Of a stretch of DNA of 64,000 nucleotides, positions 54,318 through 63,051 are shown piece by piece. This stretch comes from Andreprevotia lacus DSM 23236 (GTDB taxonomy: Bacteria > Pseudomonadota > Gammaproteobacteria > Burkholderiales > Chitinibacteraceae). The notes beneath the pieces were generated by a model. That model did no database searches, was not told the DNA's origin, and worked only from the letters and a program-made list of their open reading frames with translations. Within the stretch, counting starts at the first letter, position 1. Each line of letters begins with the position of its first letter. The position numbers were made by a program, and so were the translations under genes. Location of the stretch: the NCBI RefSeq assembly GCF_900176275.1, contig NZ_FWXD01000015.1, forward strand, positions 62,001-126,000, given 5' to 3'.

Positions 54318-55090
54318 TTGCTGGCGTCCGTCGCCGTTGTGCCGGTTTTCTGTTCGGTGGCGGCATCCGGCTCGTCGCCCTCATCCAGACCCGGCCCCAG
54401 TTGCAGCGGTGCGGGCGGGTTGCCGTCCCACACATCGTTGTAACGCTTTTGCAGCCAGGCATCGCGCAGATAGGCATAGGGGTCGATCTGCGATTCGATC
54501 AGCGGATCCAGCGGCAGCACGGCGGCGCGTGCATCCAGTGCGCCGATGGCGGCACGACCGATGCTGACCCCGGTCGATACGTCATAGGTCAGGTCAACCG
54601 GATCGAGCAGCGCACGCGAAACCGGGTCGACCACATCGCGCGCCGACGTCGGGCCAAGCAGCGGCAACATCAGGTAAGGCCCGCTGCCCACGCCGAGATG
54701 GCCAATGGCCTGCCCCAGGTCTTCGTCGGTTTTCTTCAGCCCCATGCCACTGGCCCAGTCCACCAGGCCGAACATGCCCACACTGGTATTCACCAGCACA
54801 CGGCCCGCGCTGTGTCCGGCATCGCCAACCTTGCCCTGCAGCAGATTGCCGAAGACCGAGAAAAAGTCGTCGAAATTGGCAAAGAAGTTATGCGTGCCAT
54901 CCTTCACCGGGCCGGGCGCATAGTTACGGTAGACCTTGGCCACCGGCTTGACGGCAATGCGGTCAACCACGGTATTGAAGGCAAAGATGCCCCGGTTGAC
55001 CGGCTCGAGCGGGTCGTAATTGTTCTGCGGCGTGGCACAGCCCACCAGCAGGATGGATACGGCGACGGCAGCAAATAGGGTCGGGCGCAT
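54314..55090 (-). CDS. mlaA: Outer membrane lipoprotein MlaA (VacJ)
   Basis: A 258-residue lipoprotein (lipobox LLVGC, Cys18). It removes misplaced phospholipids from the outer leaflet and hands them to MlaC. Signature blocks DPLEPVNRGIFAFN, NFFANFDDFFSVFGNLLQGK and GPYLMLPLLGPTSARD are clear. A charged low-complexity tail (about 225-258) is longer than in E. coli. It is encoded with mlaFEDCB here. Confidence 0.95.
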   Translation of the reverse strand: MRPTLFAAVAVSILLVGCATPQNNYDPLEPVNRGIFAFNTVVDRIAVKPVAKVYRNYAPGPVKDGTHNFFANFDDFFSVFGNLLQGKVGDAGHSAGRVLVNTSVGMFGLVDWASGMGLKKTDEDLGQAIGHLGVGSGPYLMLPLLGPTSARDVVDPVSRALLDPVDLTYDVSTGVSIGRAAIGALDARAAVLPLDPLIESQIDPYAYLRDAWLQKRYNDVWDGNPPAPLQLGPGLDEGDEPDAATEQKTGTTATDASK

Positions 55091-55166
55091 GGCGTAGGGA
55101 GGAAGGAGGCCGTAAAGCCGTTATTGTAGGAGAAGCCGGGGGCGCGTGGGCAGCCTCTTGGACGGA

Positions 55167-55433
55167 TCAGGCCGCCGCAAACAGCTCGGTCAGCCCGTAA
55201 ACCTCCAGCAACTGGCGCAAGCCGGTCGGCGCGCCCTGCCAGCGCAGCAAAACGCCGCGCTCGCGCGCGGCGCGCTGCCAGTGCAGCAAGACCGACACCC
55301 CGGCCGAATCAACCGCGTCCAGCGCGGCCAGATCAAGCAGCAAGGCCTCGCCTTCGGCCGGCCAGGCAAGCTCACCCAGCCGCGCAGCGGCGGTATCGAA
55401 GGTCAGCCGGCCACCGATCTGCAACGTGCTCAC
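55167..55433 (-). CDS. mlaB: STAS-domain protein MlaB
   Basis: An 88-residue STAS protein that supports the MlaF ATPase. LQIGGRLTFDTAAARL opens the fold and LDAVDSAGVSVLLHW carries the conserved Ser site. It overlaps mlaC by four bases. Confidence 0.9.
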   Translation of the reverse strand: MSTLQIGGRLTFDTAAARLGELAWPAEGEALLLDLAALDAVDSAGVSVLLHWQRAARERGVLLRWQGAPTGLRQLLEVYGLTELFAAA

Positions 55434-56041
55434 TTGTTGGCAGCCTTGCCACTGACATTGGCCTGCGCATTCAGGTCGGACAACTGCTTGATCAGACCGT
55501 CGATGCCCTTCTGGCGAATGGCCGAACCGAACTGGTTGCGGTTGTTGACGGTAAAGCTGATGCCGTCCACCGCGATGTCATACACCTTCCAGCTGCCGTT
55601 CAGCCTCTCGAAGTAGAACTCGAGCGGGATCACCTTCTGGCCCGGAATGCTCACCTCGGTGCGCACGCTCTGTTCATCCACACTTTCACCCGGGCGGGCG
55701 CCGATCACGTTCACCTGCGCATTCTTGTAAATGGTGAGCGCGGACAGATAGGTGCGTACCAGCATCTGGCGGAATTCGCCGGTCAGTTGCTGTTGCTGCT
55801 CCGGCGTGGCGCTCTTCCAGTAGCGGCCGACGGCCAGCGCGGTCATGCGCGTGTAGTCGGCGAGCGGCTCGACCTTTTGCGAGACCTGCTCGCGCAGCTT
55901 GATCACGTCCTTGTCGTTCTTCTTGATCGCTTCCAGCACGTCTCGGCTGACGTTCTTGACGATCATTTCCGGGGTTTCGGCGCCTGCCAGCGCCAGCGCC
56001 GGCAACACCGCCAGCAACAGCATCATGAGCCATTTTTTCAT
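55430..56041 (-). CDS. mlaC: Periplasmic phospholipid-binding protein MlaC
   Basis: A 203-residue precursor with a signal peptide (MKKWLMMLLLAVLPALALAG) and the Ttg2D/MlaC fold (YTRMTALAVGRYWKSATPEQ and EFRQMLVRTY). It ferries phospholipids between MlaA and the MlaFEDB complex. Confidence 0.94.
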   Translation of the reverse strand: MKKWLMMLLLAVLPALALAGAETPEMIVKNVSRDVLEAIKKNDKDVIKLREQVSQKVEPLADYTRMTALAVGRYWKSATPEQQQQLTGEFRQMLVRTYLSALTIYKNAQVNVIGARPGESVDEQSVRTEVSIPGQKVIPLEFYFERLNGSWKVYDIAVDGISFTVNNRNQFGSAIRQKGIDGLIKQLSDLNAQANVSGKAANK

Positions 56042-56043
56042 GT

Positions 56044-56550
56044 TTATTTCTCCAGTGCGTGATTCGATGCCGGCTCGGATGCGCCGCTGCTGCCACCTTC
56101 CTGCGCCTTGGAGAACAGGAAGCGGCTGATCAGCTGTTCAAGCACCACGGCCGACGATGTAATGGTGATGCGGCCGCCATCTTCCAGCATGCGGTCATCC
56201 GCCCCCGGCTCCAGCCCGATGTACTGCTCGCCCAGCAGGCCGGAGGTGAGGATGGATGCGCTGGTGTCGCGGCTGAACTGATAGCGTTTGTCGATGGCAA
56301 ACGATACCTTGGCCATATAGGTTTTCGGGTCAAAGGTAATGCCGGTCACACGGCCGATCACCACGCCCGAACTCTTGATCGGCGCACGTGCCTTCAGCCC
56401 GCCGATATTTTCGAAATTGGCGCTCAGCGTATAGGTATCGGATGCGACCAGCGTGCTGCTGCTGCTGACCTTGAACGCCAGGAACAGCAGCGCGGCAACG
56501 CCCGCCATCACGAACAGCCCCACCCAGAAATCGATCAAGCCGCGTTTCAT
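56044..56550 (-). CDS. mlaD: MCE-domain protein MlaD
   Basis: A 168-residue protein with one N-terminal membrane anchor (about 6-26) and an MCE domain (about 38-118, including NIGGLKARAPIKSSGVVIG), which forms the periplasmic lipid-binding ring. It starts at 56550 with a one-base overlap with the mlaE stop. Confidence 0.94.
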   Translation of the reverse strand: MKRGLIDFWVGLFVMAGVAALLFLAFKVSSSSTLVASDTYTLSANFENIGGLKARAPIKSSGVVIGRVTGITFDPKTYMAKVSFAIDKRYQFSRDTSASILTSGLLGEQYIGLEPGADDRMLEDGGRITITSSAVVLEQLISRFLFSKAQEGGSSGASEPASNHALEK

Positions 56551-57344
56551 CAAACACCCCTAAACATGAATGCGGTCAGGAGCACGTCCAGACCGAGAAT
56601 GACCAGTGCCGACGTCACCACCGTGCGGGTGGTGGCGCCGGATACGCCTTCCGCCGTCGGCGGGGCGTCATAACCTTCAAATACGGCAATCAGCGATACC
56701 GCGATGCCGAAAAACACGCTCTTGATCACGCCGTTGATGACGTCAAAGCGCAAATCGACCGAGGCCTGCATTTGCGACCAGAAACTGCCTGAATCCAGCC
56801 CCAGCAACTGCACGCCGACCAGATAGCCACCGATGATGCCCATGGCGCTGAACATGGCCGCCAAGAGCGGCATCGAGATCACGCCGCCCCAGAAGCGCGG
56901 CGCCACGACGCGGGCGATCGGGTTGACCGCCATCATTTCCATCGCCGACAGTTGCTCGGTAGCCTTCATCAGGCCAATTTCAGCCGTAATGGCCGAGCCG
57001 GCACGGCTGGCAAACAGCAGCGCCCCCACCACCGGGCCCAGCTCGCGCACCAGGGAGAGCGCCACCAGAATGCCCAGCGACGACGATGCACCAAAGCGCA
57101 CCAGCGTGTCGTAGCCCTGCAACGCCAGCACCATGCCGACAAACAGGCCGGATACGCCGATGATCAGCACCGACAACACGCCGGCAAACCAGATCTCGCG
57201 CATGGTGAGCGAGAAACGCAGCAGCGCAATCGGCGAATGGCGCAGCACGGCCACGAAGAAGCGCGCGGCAAAGCCCAGCTTGAGCAGCGCATCGGTAAAC
57301 GGCGCGCCAATACGGCTGATGAGCTTCACGACAGGATTAGCCAC
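56550..57344 (-). CDS. mlaE: Lipid asymmetry ABC permease MlaE
   Basis: A 264-residue membrane permease with the typical central blocks [20 protein letters not shown] and [20 protein letters not shown]. The open frame runs to 57422, but the extra residues are antisense to mlaF. The GTG at 57344 is six bases after GGAGG and overlaps the mlaF stop by eight bases. Confidence 0.93.
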   Translation of the reverse strand: MANPVVKLISRIGAPFTDALLKLGFAARFFVAVLRHSPIALLRFSLTMREIWFAGVLSVLIIGVSGLFVGMVLALQGYDTLVRFGASSSLGILVALSLVRELGPVVGALLFASRAGSAITAEIGLMKATEQLSAMEMMAVNPIARVVAPRFWGGVISMPLLAAMFSAMGIIGGYLVGVQLLGLDSGSFWSQMQASVDLRFDVINGVIKSVFFGIAVSLIAVFEGYDAPPTAEGVSGATTRTVVTSALVILGLDVLLTAFMFRGV

Positions 57345-58149
57345 GTGCACCCTCCAGGCCAAGTTCGACGCCGAACGGTACGGCAGGCTTGTGGAACGGC
57401 ACCGGACCGTCCGTTTCGCCATTGATGAATTGCCGCACGAAGGGGTGATCCGACGCGCGAACTTCGTCCGGACTGCCTTGCGCCACGATCACGCCATCCG
57501 CGAGGAACACCACCTGGTCGACAATGGCCAGCGATTCGGCCACGTCGTGCGTGACGATGATGGAGGCACCACCGAGCGCATCATTCAGCTCTCGGATTAG
57601 CTTGCCGGTGACCGACAGCGATATCGGGTCGAGGCCGGTAAACGGCTCGTCGTACAGCATCAGCAACGGATCAAGCGCAATGGCACGCGCCAGCGCCACG
57701 CGGCGCGCCATGCCACCGGACAGCTCGCTGGGCATCAGTTGCGCCGCACCGCGCAGGCCCACGGCCTGCAGCTTCATCAGTACCAGATCGCGAATAATGG
57801 ATTCAGGCAGGCCGGTGCGCTCGCGCAACGGGAACGCCACATTCTCGAACACCGACAGATCGGTAAACAGCGCGCCAAACTGGAACAGCATCCCCAGCTT
57901 GCGACGCAGCCGGTAGAGCGCGGTTTCGCCCAGGCTGCCGACATCTTCGCCATCGACGCGCACATGGCCGGCGCTGGCCTGCAACTGGCCGCCGATCAGG
58001 CGCAGCAAGGTGGTCTTGCCCGAGCCCGAACCGCCCATGATGGCCGTGATCTGGCCGCGCCGTACCGTAAAGGAAACGTCGCGCAGCACGTCGGCTTCGC
58101 CATAGGCAAAGCGGACACGATCGAGTTCTACGACAGCGTGATCGGACAT
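57337..58149 (-). CDS. mlaF: Lipid asymmetry ABC ATPase MlaF
   Basis: A 270-residue ATPase: Walker [10 protein letters not shown], signature [15 protein letters not shown], Walker [14 protein letters not shown] and the H-loop in IVTHDVAES. It heads the mlaFEDCB operon and therefore follows its promoter in the region to the right. Confidence 0.95.
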   Translation of the reverse strand: MSDHAVVELDRVRFAYGEADVLRDVSFTVRRGQITAIMGGSGSGKTTLLRLIGGQLQASAGHVRVDGEDVGSLGETALYRLRRKLGMLFQFGALFTDLSVFENVAFPLRERTGLPESIIRDLVLMKLQAVGLRGAAQLMPSELSGGMARRVALARAIALDPLLMLYDEPFTGLDPISLSVTGKLIRELNDALGGASIIVTHDVAESLAIVDQVVFLADGVIVAQGSPDEVRASDHPFVRQFINGETDGPVPFHKPAVPFGVELGLEGARG

Positions 58150-58596
58150 GGGTGGCCGGCAGTTAGACTGGTGAGTACAAGTTCAAGGTTGCATTCTAAG
58201 CTTGCGCCTCCATTACGAACAGCGCGGTATCTCACGCTATGACATTTTCACATTCCCATGTCATGCAGACGACTGGCGCTTGGGGGTTGATTACACAGCG
58301 TGTACCAATGAAGGCCGGTTGCTGAAAATTCAGCAATGGCGCGGTCTGCAGTCCGTACCCGCAAACCGCAGCCCGCAGCCCCGACACGCCAGACTGGCTA
58401 ATTTCAAACCATGCCATCGGCAGGTAACAAAACGTCCGAAGCATCTGGCCTGCCCCAAATACGCAACACCCCGCCCAATCCTGCTACTACGTTTGTCGGC
58501 CGCACGGCGACTGCCAGTCAAACATTAGAAATTAATGTTAATCTCATAAAAAAACATGCCAGCGGCCTGCCCCGCAGCCGCGCAAGGAATACAGAG
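58150..58596. other. Intergenic region between mlaF and the pilin-like gene
   Basis: A 447-base divergent region. It should hold the promoter of the mla operon and that of the pilin-like gene, but none was clear. The segment 58520-58560 is AT-rich and precedes the pilin ribosome site AAGGA. No credible gene is present. Confidence 0.5.
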
Positions 58597-59220
58597 ATGA
58601 GCAATACCCGCAACAACGGCTTCACCATGATCGAGGTGGCCATCGTTTTCGTCATCATCGGCCTGATCCTGGGCTTGGCCTTCAAGGGGCGCGATCTGAT
58701 CGCCGGCGCGCGGGTCAAGAACACCTATGCCGGTGCCAGCAAGATCCAGGCGGCCATCGTGTCGTTTCATGAACGACAGGGGCGTTTGCCCGGCGACGGT
58801 TGCAATGCAGCGTCACCCGCAACGGCAAGCGCATGCAACGGCCTGCACGATGGCCTGCTGAACACCGCCGCCGAACAGGCCGCGTTCTGGTACGAACTGC
58901 AGCAACAACCGGCGCTGCTGTCGGCCAGCGACCGCAACATGCCGCTGGGCCAGCAATGGCATCTGGTCTCGGCCGGCACCAACCTGGGCAGCAACACACC
59001 GGCCAACTGGATCGTGGCCGGCCCGGACGGCACCAGTGGCGTCATCGACGTGCGCTACGCCTGCGAGCTGGACAACCTGTACGACGACGGCAACCCCGCC
59101 ACCGGCAATATCCGCAGCAGCGCCGAGGTGGGCAGCGGCGCCGGCCAGTATCGCCAGGGCGACGATTGCTGGAATCCGGCCAAAGCCGCCATGAAGACGC
59201 TGGCATTCCGCCTGTTGTGA
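58597..59220 (+). CDS. Type IV pilin-like (prepilin/pseudopilin) protein
   Basis: A 207-residue prepilin. The leader MSNTRNNG ends at Gly8, followed by FTMIEVAIVFVIIGLILGLA, with the methylated Phe and Glu at mature position 5, so it is a substrate of a prepilin peptidase. The rest is a globular domain with cysteines that may form disulphides (near 71, 80, 155 and 192). It stands alone, with no minor pilin genes beside it, and is followed by a terminator. Type II secretion pseudopilin is the alternative. Confidence 0.85.
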   Translation: MSNTRNNGFTMIEVAIVFVIIGLILGLAFKGRDLIAGARVKNTYAGASKIQAAIVSFHERQGRLPGDGCNAASPATASACNGLHDGLLNTAAEQAAFWYELQQQPALLSASDRNMPLGQQWHLVSAGTNLGSNTPANWIVAGPDGTSGVIDVRYACELDNLYDDGNPATGNIRSSAEVGSGAGQYRQGDDCWNPAKAAMKTLAFRLL

Positions 59221-59263
59221 GCCCGCCTGTAACGCGATGCCCCTGGGGGTAAGCGGCGTCAAA

Positions 59264-59286
59264 GAACCCGGGGTTGCCGGGTTTTT
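59264..59286 (+). terminator. Intrinsic terminator after the pilin-like gene
   Basis: Stem AACCCGG/CCGGGTT (59265-59271 with 59277-59283, loop GGTTG) running into TTTTT to 59286. Confidence 0.75.
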
Positions 59287-59511
59287 GCCCATTTTGAGCA
59301 GGCGAAACGCTGCGCCATGAGTTGGTGGCGACGCCCCTGCCACGACGGGCAACAACACGCCCTCTTGACCTGCCCGCCGGGTGGAGCCGATGCCCAATCC
59401 CCGCGCTGCAGACGCCAAAACGTGGCGTAGCAACATTGCGTCAGCGGCCCGCGCCCACAGCAGCGCCCGTCACGACACCAAGGCGGCACAAAAAGGCGCT
59501 ATCCTGCCGCC

Positions 59512-60657
59512 ATGCTGCGCGTCCACACCGATCTGAGCACCCTGCCACCCGCGCAATGGAATGCGCTGGCCGGCGCATCGCCGGTACTCAACCACGCTTT
59601 TCTGGCGGCGATGGAGGCCCACGGCTGCGTAGGCCGTGACAGCGGCTGGCAACCCTGCCACATCGCGCTGCACGACGGCGCCGAAGATGGCCCGCTGCGC
59701 GGCGCGCTGCCGCTGTACCTCAAGCAGCACTCCTACGGCGAATACGTGTTCGACTGGTCGTGGGCACAGGCCTATCACGAACACGGCCTCGACTATTACC
59801 CCAAACTCTTGGGCGCGATTCCGTTTACGCCTGTGCCGGGCGAGCGCCTGCTGGCGGATAGCGATGCCGATCGCAGCCAGCTGATTCAGGGCGCACTGGC
59901 ACTGGCGCGCGATGTCGAGGCCAGCAGCCTGCACCTGCTGTTCCATCCCCAGCGCGACATTGCACTGCTACAGGACCTGGGCCTGCAGCTGCGCACCCAA
60001 ATCCAGTTTCACTGGCGCAACCAGGGCTGGGCCGATTTCGATGCCTTCCTCGCGGCGCTCAAGCGCGACAAGCGCAAGAAAATCCGCCAGGAGCGCAACA
60101 AGGTGACCGCCGCCGGCATCCGCATCGAACGCAAGGTGGGCCATGCCATCACGGCGGAAGACTGGGCCTTCTTTGCCCGCTGCTACAGCAACACCTATCA
60201 CGAACACCGTTCCAGCCCCTATCTGAACGAGGGCTTTTTCCGCCAGATCGGCCAGACGCTGCCCGAGGCTTGCCTGCTGATCATGGCCTACCGCAACGAC
60301 GAGCCGCTGGCGTGTGCGCTCAACCTGATCGGGCCGGGCCGGCTGTATGGCCGCTACTGGGGGGCGGATTGGGAAGCAGGTGGCGGTGGTTTCGAGCCCA
60401 ATCTGCATTTCGAGCTGTGTTACTACCAGGGGATCGAATTTGCGCTGGAGCGCGGCATCGCCGTGTTCGAGGGCGGCGCACAGGGCGAGCACAAGCAGGC
60501 ACGCGGCTTTTCACCGGTGATGACGTATTCGGCCCACTGGCTGGCCCACCCGGGCTTTGCGCGTGCGGTAGCCGAATATCTGCGCCGTGAGCGCACGCAT
60601 ATCGAGCGGGCCCATGCAGAGCTACTGGCCCACGAGGCGTTTGGCAACGCTGCCTGA
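59512..60657 (+). CDS. FemAB-like GNAT acyltransferase (DUF482 family)
   Basis: A 381-residue protein of the FemAB_like (PF04339-type) group: PVLNHAFLAAMEAHGCVG at the start, GEYVFDWSWAQAY in the first half, LKRDKRKKIRQERNKV in the middle and FEGGAQGEHKQARGF near the C-terminus. The group is annotated as peptidoglycan biosynthesis by fold only; no substrate is known. No Shine-Dalgarno sequence was clear at the ATG. It is convergent with grxD, with a shared terminator between. Confidence 0.83.
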   Translation: MLRVHTDLSTLPPAQWNALAGASPVLNHAFLAAMEAHGCVGRDSGWQPCHIALHDGAEDGPLRGALPLYLKQHSYGEYVFDWSWAQAYHEHGLDYYPKLLGAIPFTPVPGERLLADSDADRSQLIQGALALARDVEASSLHLLFHPQRDIALLQDLGLQLRTQIQFHWRNQGWADFDAFLAALKRDKRKKIRQERNKVTAAGIRIERKVGHAITAEDWAFFARCYSNTYHEHRSSPYLNEGFFRQIGQTLPEACLLIMAYRNDEPLACALNLIGPGRLYGRYWGADWEAGGGGFEPNLHFELCYYQGIEFALERGIAVFEGGAQGEHKQARGFSPVMTYSAHWLAHPGFARAVAEYLRRERTHIERAHAELLAHEAFGNAA

Positions 60658-60667
60658 AGCGCAGGCA

Positions 60668-60696
60668 CAAAAAAGCCCCTGCGGTGCAGGGGCTTT
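60668..60696 (-). terminator. Intrinsic terminator after grxD
   Basis: Stem AAAGCCCCTGC/GCAGGGGCTTT (60672-60682 with 60686-60696, loop GGT). On the minus strand it is followed by TTTTTTGTGC. It could also end the convergent gene weakly. Confidence 0.87.
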
Positions 60697-60714
60697 GGCA
60701 CAGGCAAGCCGGAA

Positions 60715-61041
60715 TCAGGCTGCCTTGTAGGCTTCCAGCAGCTTTTGCAGCTCGCCACTGGCATACAGTTCTTTCATGATGTCCGAACCGCCGACGAACT
60801 CGCCCTTGATGTAGAGCTGCGGAATGGTCGGCCAGTTGGCATAGTCCTTGATGCCTTGGCGGATATCCGGATCGGCCAGCACGTTGACGGCGGCAAACGG
60901 CACGCCGACATTCTTCAAGAGCTGCACCGCACCGGCGGAAAAACCGCACTGCGGAAAGGTCGGAGTACCTTTCATGAAGAGGGCGACCGGGTTTTCGGTC
61001 ACGATCTGGTGGATTTCCTGCTGGACGTCGCGTTCGCTCAT
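60715..61041 (-). CDS. grxD: Monothiol glutaredoxin (Grx4 family)
   Basis: A 108-residue glutaredoxin with the CGFS active site (FPQCGFSAGAVQLL) and the glutathione-binding TIPQLYIKGEFVGGSD. CGFS glutaredoxins carry [2Fe-2S] clusters and partner BolA proteins, one of which is encoded at 51836. It follows prmC on the same strand after 94 bases. Confidence 0.95.
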   Translation of the reverse strand: MSERDVQQEIHQIVTENPVALFMKGTPTFPQCGFSAGAVQLLKNVGVPFAAVNVLADPDIRQGIKDYANWPTIPQLYIKGEFVGGSDIMKELYASGELQKLLEAYKAA

Positions 61042-61135
61042 GGGAGTAATGCCTCAATAACCGATTAATTCAGTCGGATATTGTAGCGGCGACTGCGCCC
61101 GCCCGACAAGCCATGCTTACGCACGGTAATGCCGC

Positions 61136-61945
61136 TCAACCCTGCCATTGCCCGCCGCTGACCCGGTCCAGCCCGGCCAGATCGGCCCAGGTCTGCACTT
61201 GCGCAAAGCCTGCGGCCGCCAGCAGTGCACGGCTGGCCTCCCCCTGATCATAACCATGCTCGAACAGCAGCCAGCCCTGCGGCAGCAGGTACGCCGGTGC
61301 GCCGGCGACGATGCTGCGGATATGCACCAGCCCGTCGCCCTCGTCGGTCAGTGCATTGCGCGGCTCGAAACGCAGATCACCCTGCGCCAGATGCGCATCG
61401 TGCTGCTCGATATACGGCGGGTTGGACACGATCACGTCAAAACGCTGGCCGGCCAGCGCGGCAAACCAGTCCGATTGGCGAAAACGCACCTCGGCGCCCA
61501 GCACTGCGGCATTGGCGGTGGCCACCACCAGTGCGGTGGGCGAGATATCGACCGCGCTCACCTGCAGATCGGGTCGCTCCAGCTTGATGGTGACCGGAAT
61601 GCAGCCTGATCCTGTCCCCAGATCAACCAGCTGCGCGCCCTGCCCGGCACGCGCCAGCGCCAGCTCGACCAGCAGTTCGGTGTCCGGGCGCGGAATCAGC
61701 ACGGCCGGGCTGACCTTGAAATCACGCCCGAAGAACTCGCGCTGCCCCACGAGATAAGCCACCGGCTCGCCAGCGCGGCGGCGTGCTGCCAGCGTATCGA
61801 ACGCGGCGGCGATGGCGGCATCGGCCTCGTCCTGACCATGCGCAATCAGCCAGGCACGGTTACGGCCGGACACATGGCTGAACAGCACCTGGGCATCGAT
61901 GCGCTCAAGGCCGGACTGCGCAAGCAGGGTTTGGTAATCAGGCAT
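61136..61945 (-). CDS. prmC: Peptide chain release factor N5-glutamine methyltransferase PrmC
   Basis: A 269-residue enzyme that methylates the GGQ glutamine of RF1 and RF2. Motif I is LVDLGTGSGCIPVTI and the substrate-binding NPPY lies in VIVSNPPYIEQHD. The N-terminal helical domain is complete. It is usually found with prfA; that gene is not in this window. Confidence 0.95.
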   Translation of the reverse strand: MPDYQTLLAQSGLERIDAQVLFSHVSGRNRAWLIAHGQDEADAAIAAAFDTLAARRRAGEPVAYLVGQREFFGRDFKVSPAVLIPRPDTELLVELALARAGQGAQLVDLGTGSGCIPVTIKLERPDLQVSAVDISPTALVVATANAAVLGAEVRFRQSDWFAALAGQRFDVIVSNPPYIEQHDAHLAQGDLRFEPRNALTDEGDGLVHIRSIVAGAPAYLLPQGWLLFEHGYDQGEASRALLAAAGFAQVQTWADLAGLDRVSGGQWQG

Positions 61946-61995
61946 GGGGCGCAGTGTACCAGCGCCGGGTTGCAGTTTCAGGCTGCGATCCGGAC

Positions 61996-62709
61996 TTAAG
62001 GGTGCACGCTATGAAAACAATCGCGGAAGAAGAAGCCCTGCACATAATCGACGCCCAGCTCCATCGCCGCCTGCCAGTGTGCCGGAGTTTCGACCCCCTC
62101 CAGGATGGTGGCCTGGCCGTGCTCGCGCGCAAAGCGCACCAGCGTTTGCAGCAGCTTGCGGTAGCCGGGGCTGTGCCAGCGCTCCCACCAATGGCGATCG
62201 AACTTGAGGAAATCCATCTGCAACAACACCGGCAGCGACAGCACCGAGGCCGGCGCGCCGATATCATCCAGCGCCAGCCGCACATTGCGCGCGGCAAACG
62301 CATCGGCCATGGCCAGGCTTTTGTCGGCATCGGATACCGAGCTGTTCTCGATGATTTCCACCGTCAGCCCGTGGCGTCGGCCAACCAGATCGACCAGCGG
62401 GTGCGGCCCCTTGTCCTTGCTGGCGATATGAAAAGTGTCGGGATCGAGATTGATGAACAGTTCGCCGGCCGGAGCTTCGTCGATCTGCAAGCGCTTGAGC
62501 GTGTGCTCGACTTGATACAGCGCCAGCGGATGCGCCTCCAGCGCATCGAACACGGCCTGCGGCGGTACTGCCTCACCGCTGGCAGTATAGAAGCGCGCCA
62601 GCGCCTCGTGGCCGAATGCCTCGCCGCTTTTGACTTCGACGATGGGCTGATACTCGACGCCGAAACGGCGACTGTGCAGCAATTCGATCAGGATGGCGGG
62701 CGAGAGCAT
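61996..62709 (-). CDS. Stand-alone EAL-domain protein
   Basis: A 237-residue protein that is an EAL domain with no sensor or GGDEF part. EAL lies in FGHEALARF; the other catalytic blocks are FINLDPDTF, VEIIEN, LALDDIGAP, LKFDRHWW and ILEGVET. Metal and catalytic residues seem mostly preserved, but the DDFGTG loop reads DDIGAP and the AEGVE block LEGVE, so c-di-GMP phosphodiesterase activity is likely but not certain. It lies 50 bases upstream of prmC. Confidence 0.85.
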   Translation of the reverse strand: MLSPAILIELLHSRRFGVEYQPIVEVKSGEAFGHEALARFYTASGEAVPPQAVFDALEAHPLALYQVEHTLKRLQIDEAPAGELFINLDPDTFHIASKDKGPHPLVDLVGRRHGLTVEIIENSSVSDADKSLAMADAFAARNVRLALDDIGAPASVLSLPVLLQMDFLKFDRHWWERWHSPGYRKLLQTLVRFAREHGQATILEGVETPAHWQAAMELGVDYVQGFFFRDCFHSVHP

Positions 62710-63051
62710 CTGTTATGGGTTGGCTACGATGCCGGTTTTTATTGTCGGGCGATGCTAACCGATGCGTCAGCAATGACGGCATGCGGGTAAGCACCTAGTG
62801 CCGCTGCGACGGCAGCACTGGCGGGCGCGCATACTGACACGGAAGCACCCCGGCCCGCAGCGCAGAAATACCGTTGCCAGCGCAATCCTGCACTGCCCAT
62901 GCTGACGCCCGCCTGCGCCGGCGGCAAGCGGCAGCGCCTGCGGTGTTGCATGCACGTCGCCCGGCGTGCGGCGACAGGCACTGCCGGCAACAGCCAGCGC
63001 TTGTATAATCGCGCGACTTGCCGGCACGGCATGGTTTCAGCGGAGTTTTAC
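62710..63051. other. Intergenic region between the EAL gene and corA
   Basis: A 342-base divergent region with very GC-rich sequence and no credible gene. The open frames on the minus strand lack ribosome sites and recognisable content. The corA promoter candidate at its right end is listed separately. Confidence 0.5.
62981..63009 (+). promoter_or_regulatory. Candidate sigma-70 promoter of corA
   Basis: A perfect TATAAT lies at 63004-63009 with a weak CTGCCG at 62981-62986 and 17-base spacing. It precedes the corA ATG by 43 bases. Only the -10 box is convincing. Confidence 0.4.
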
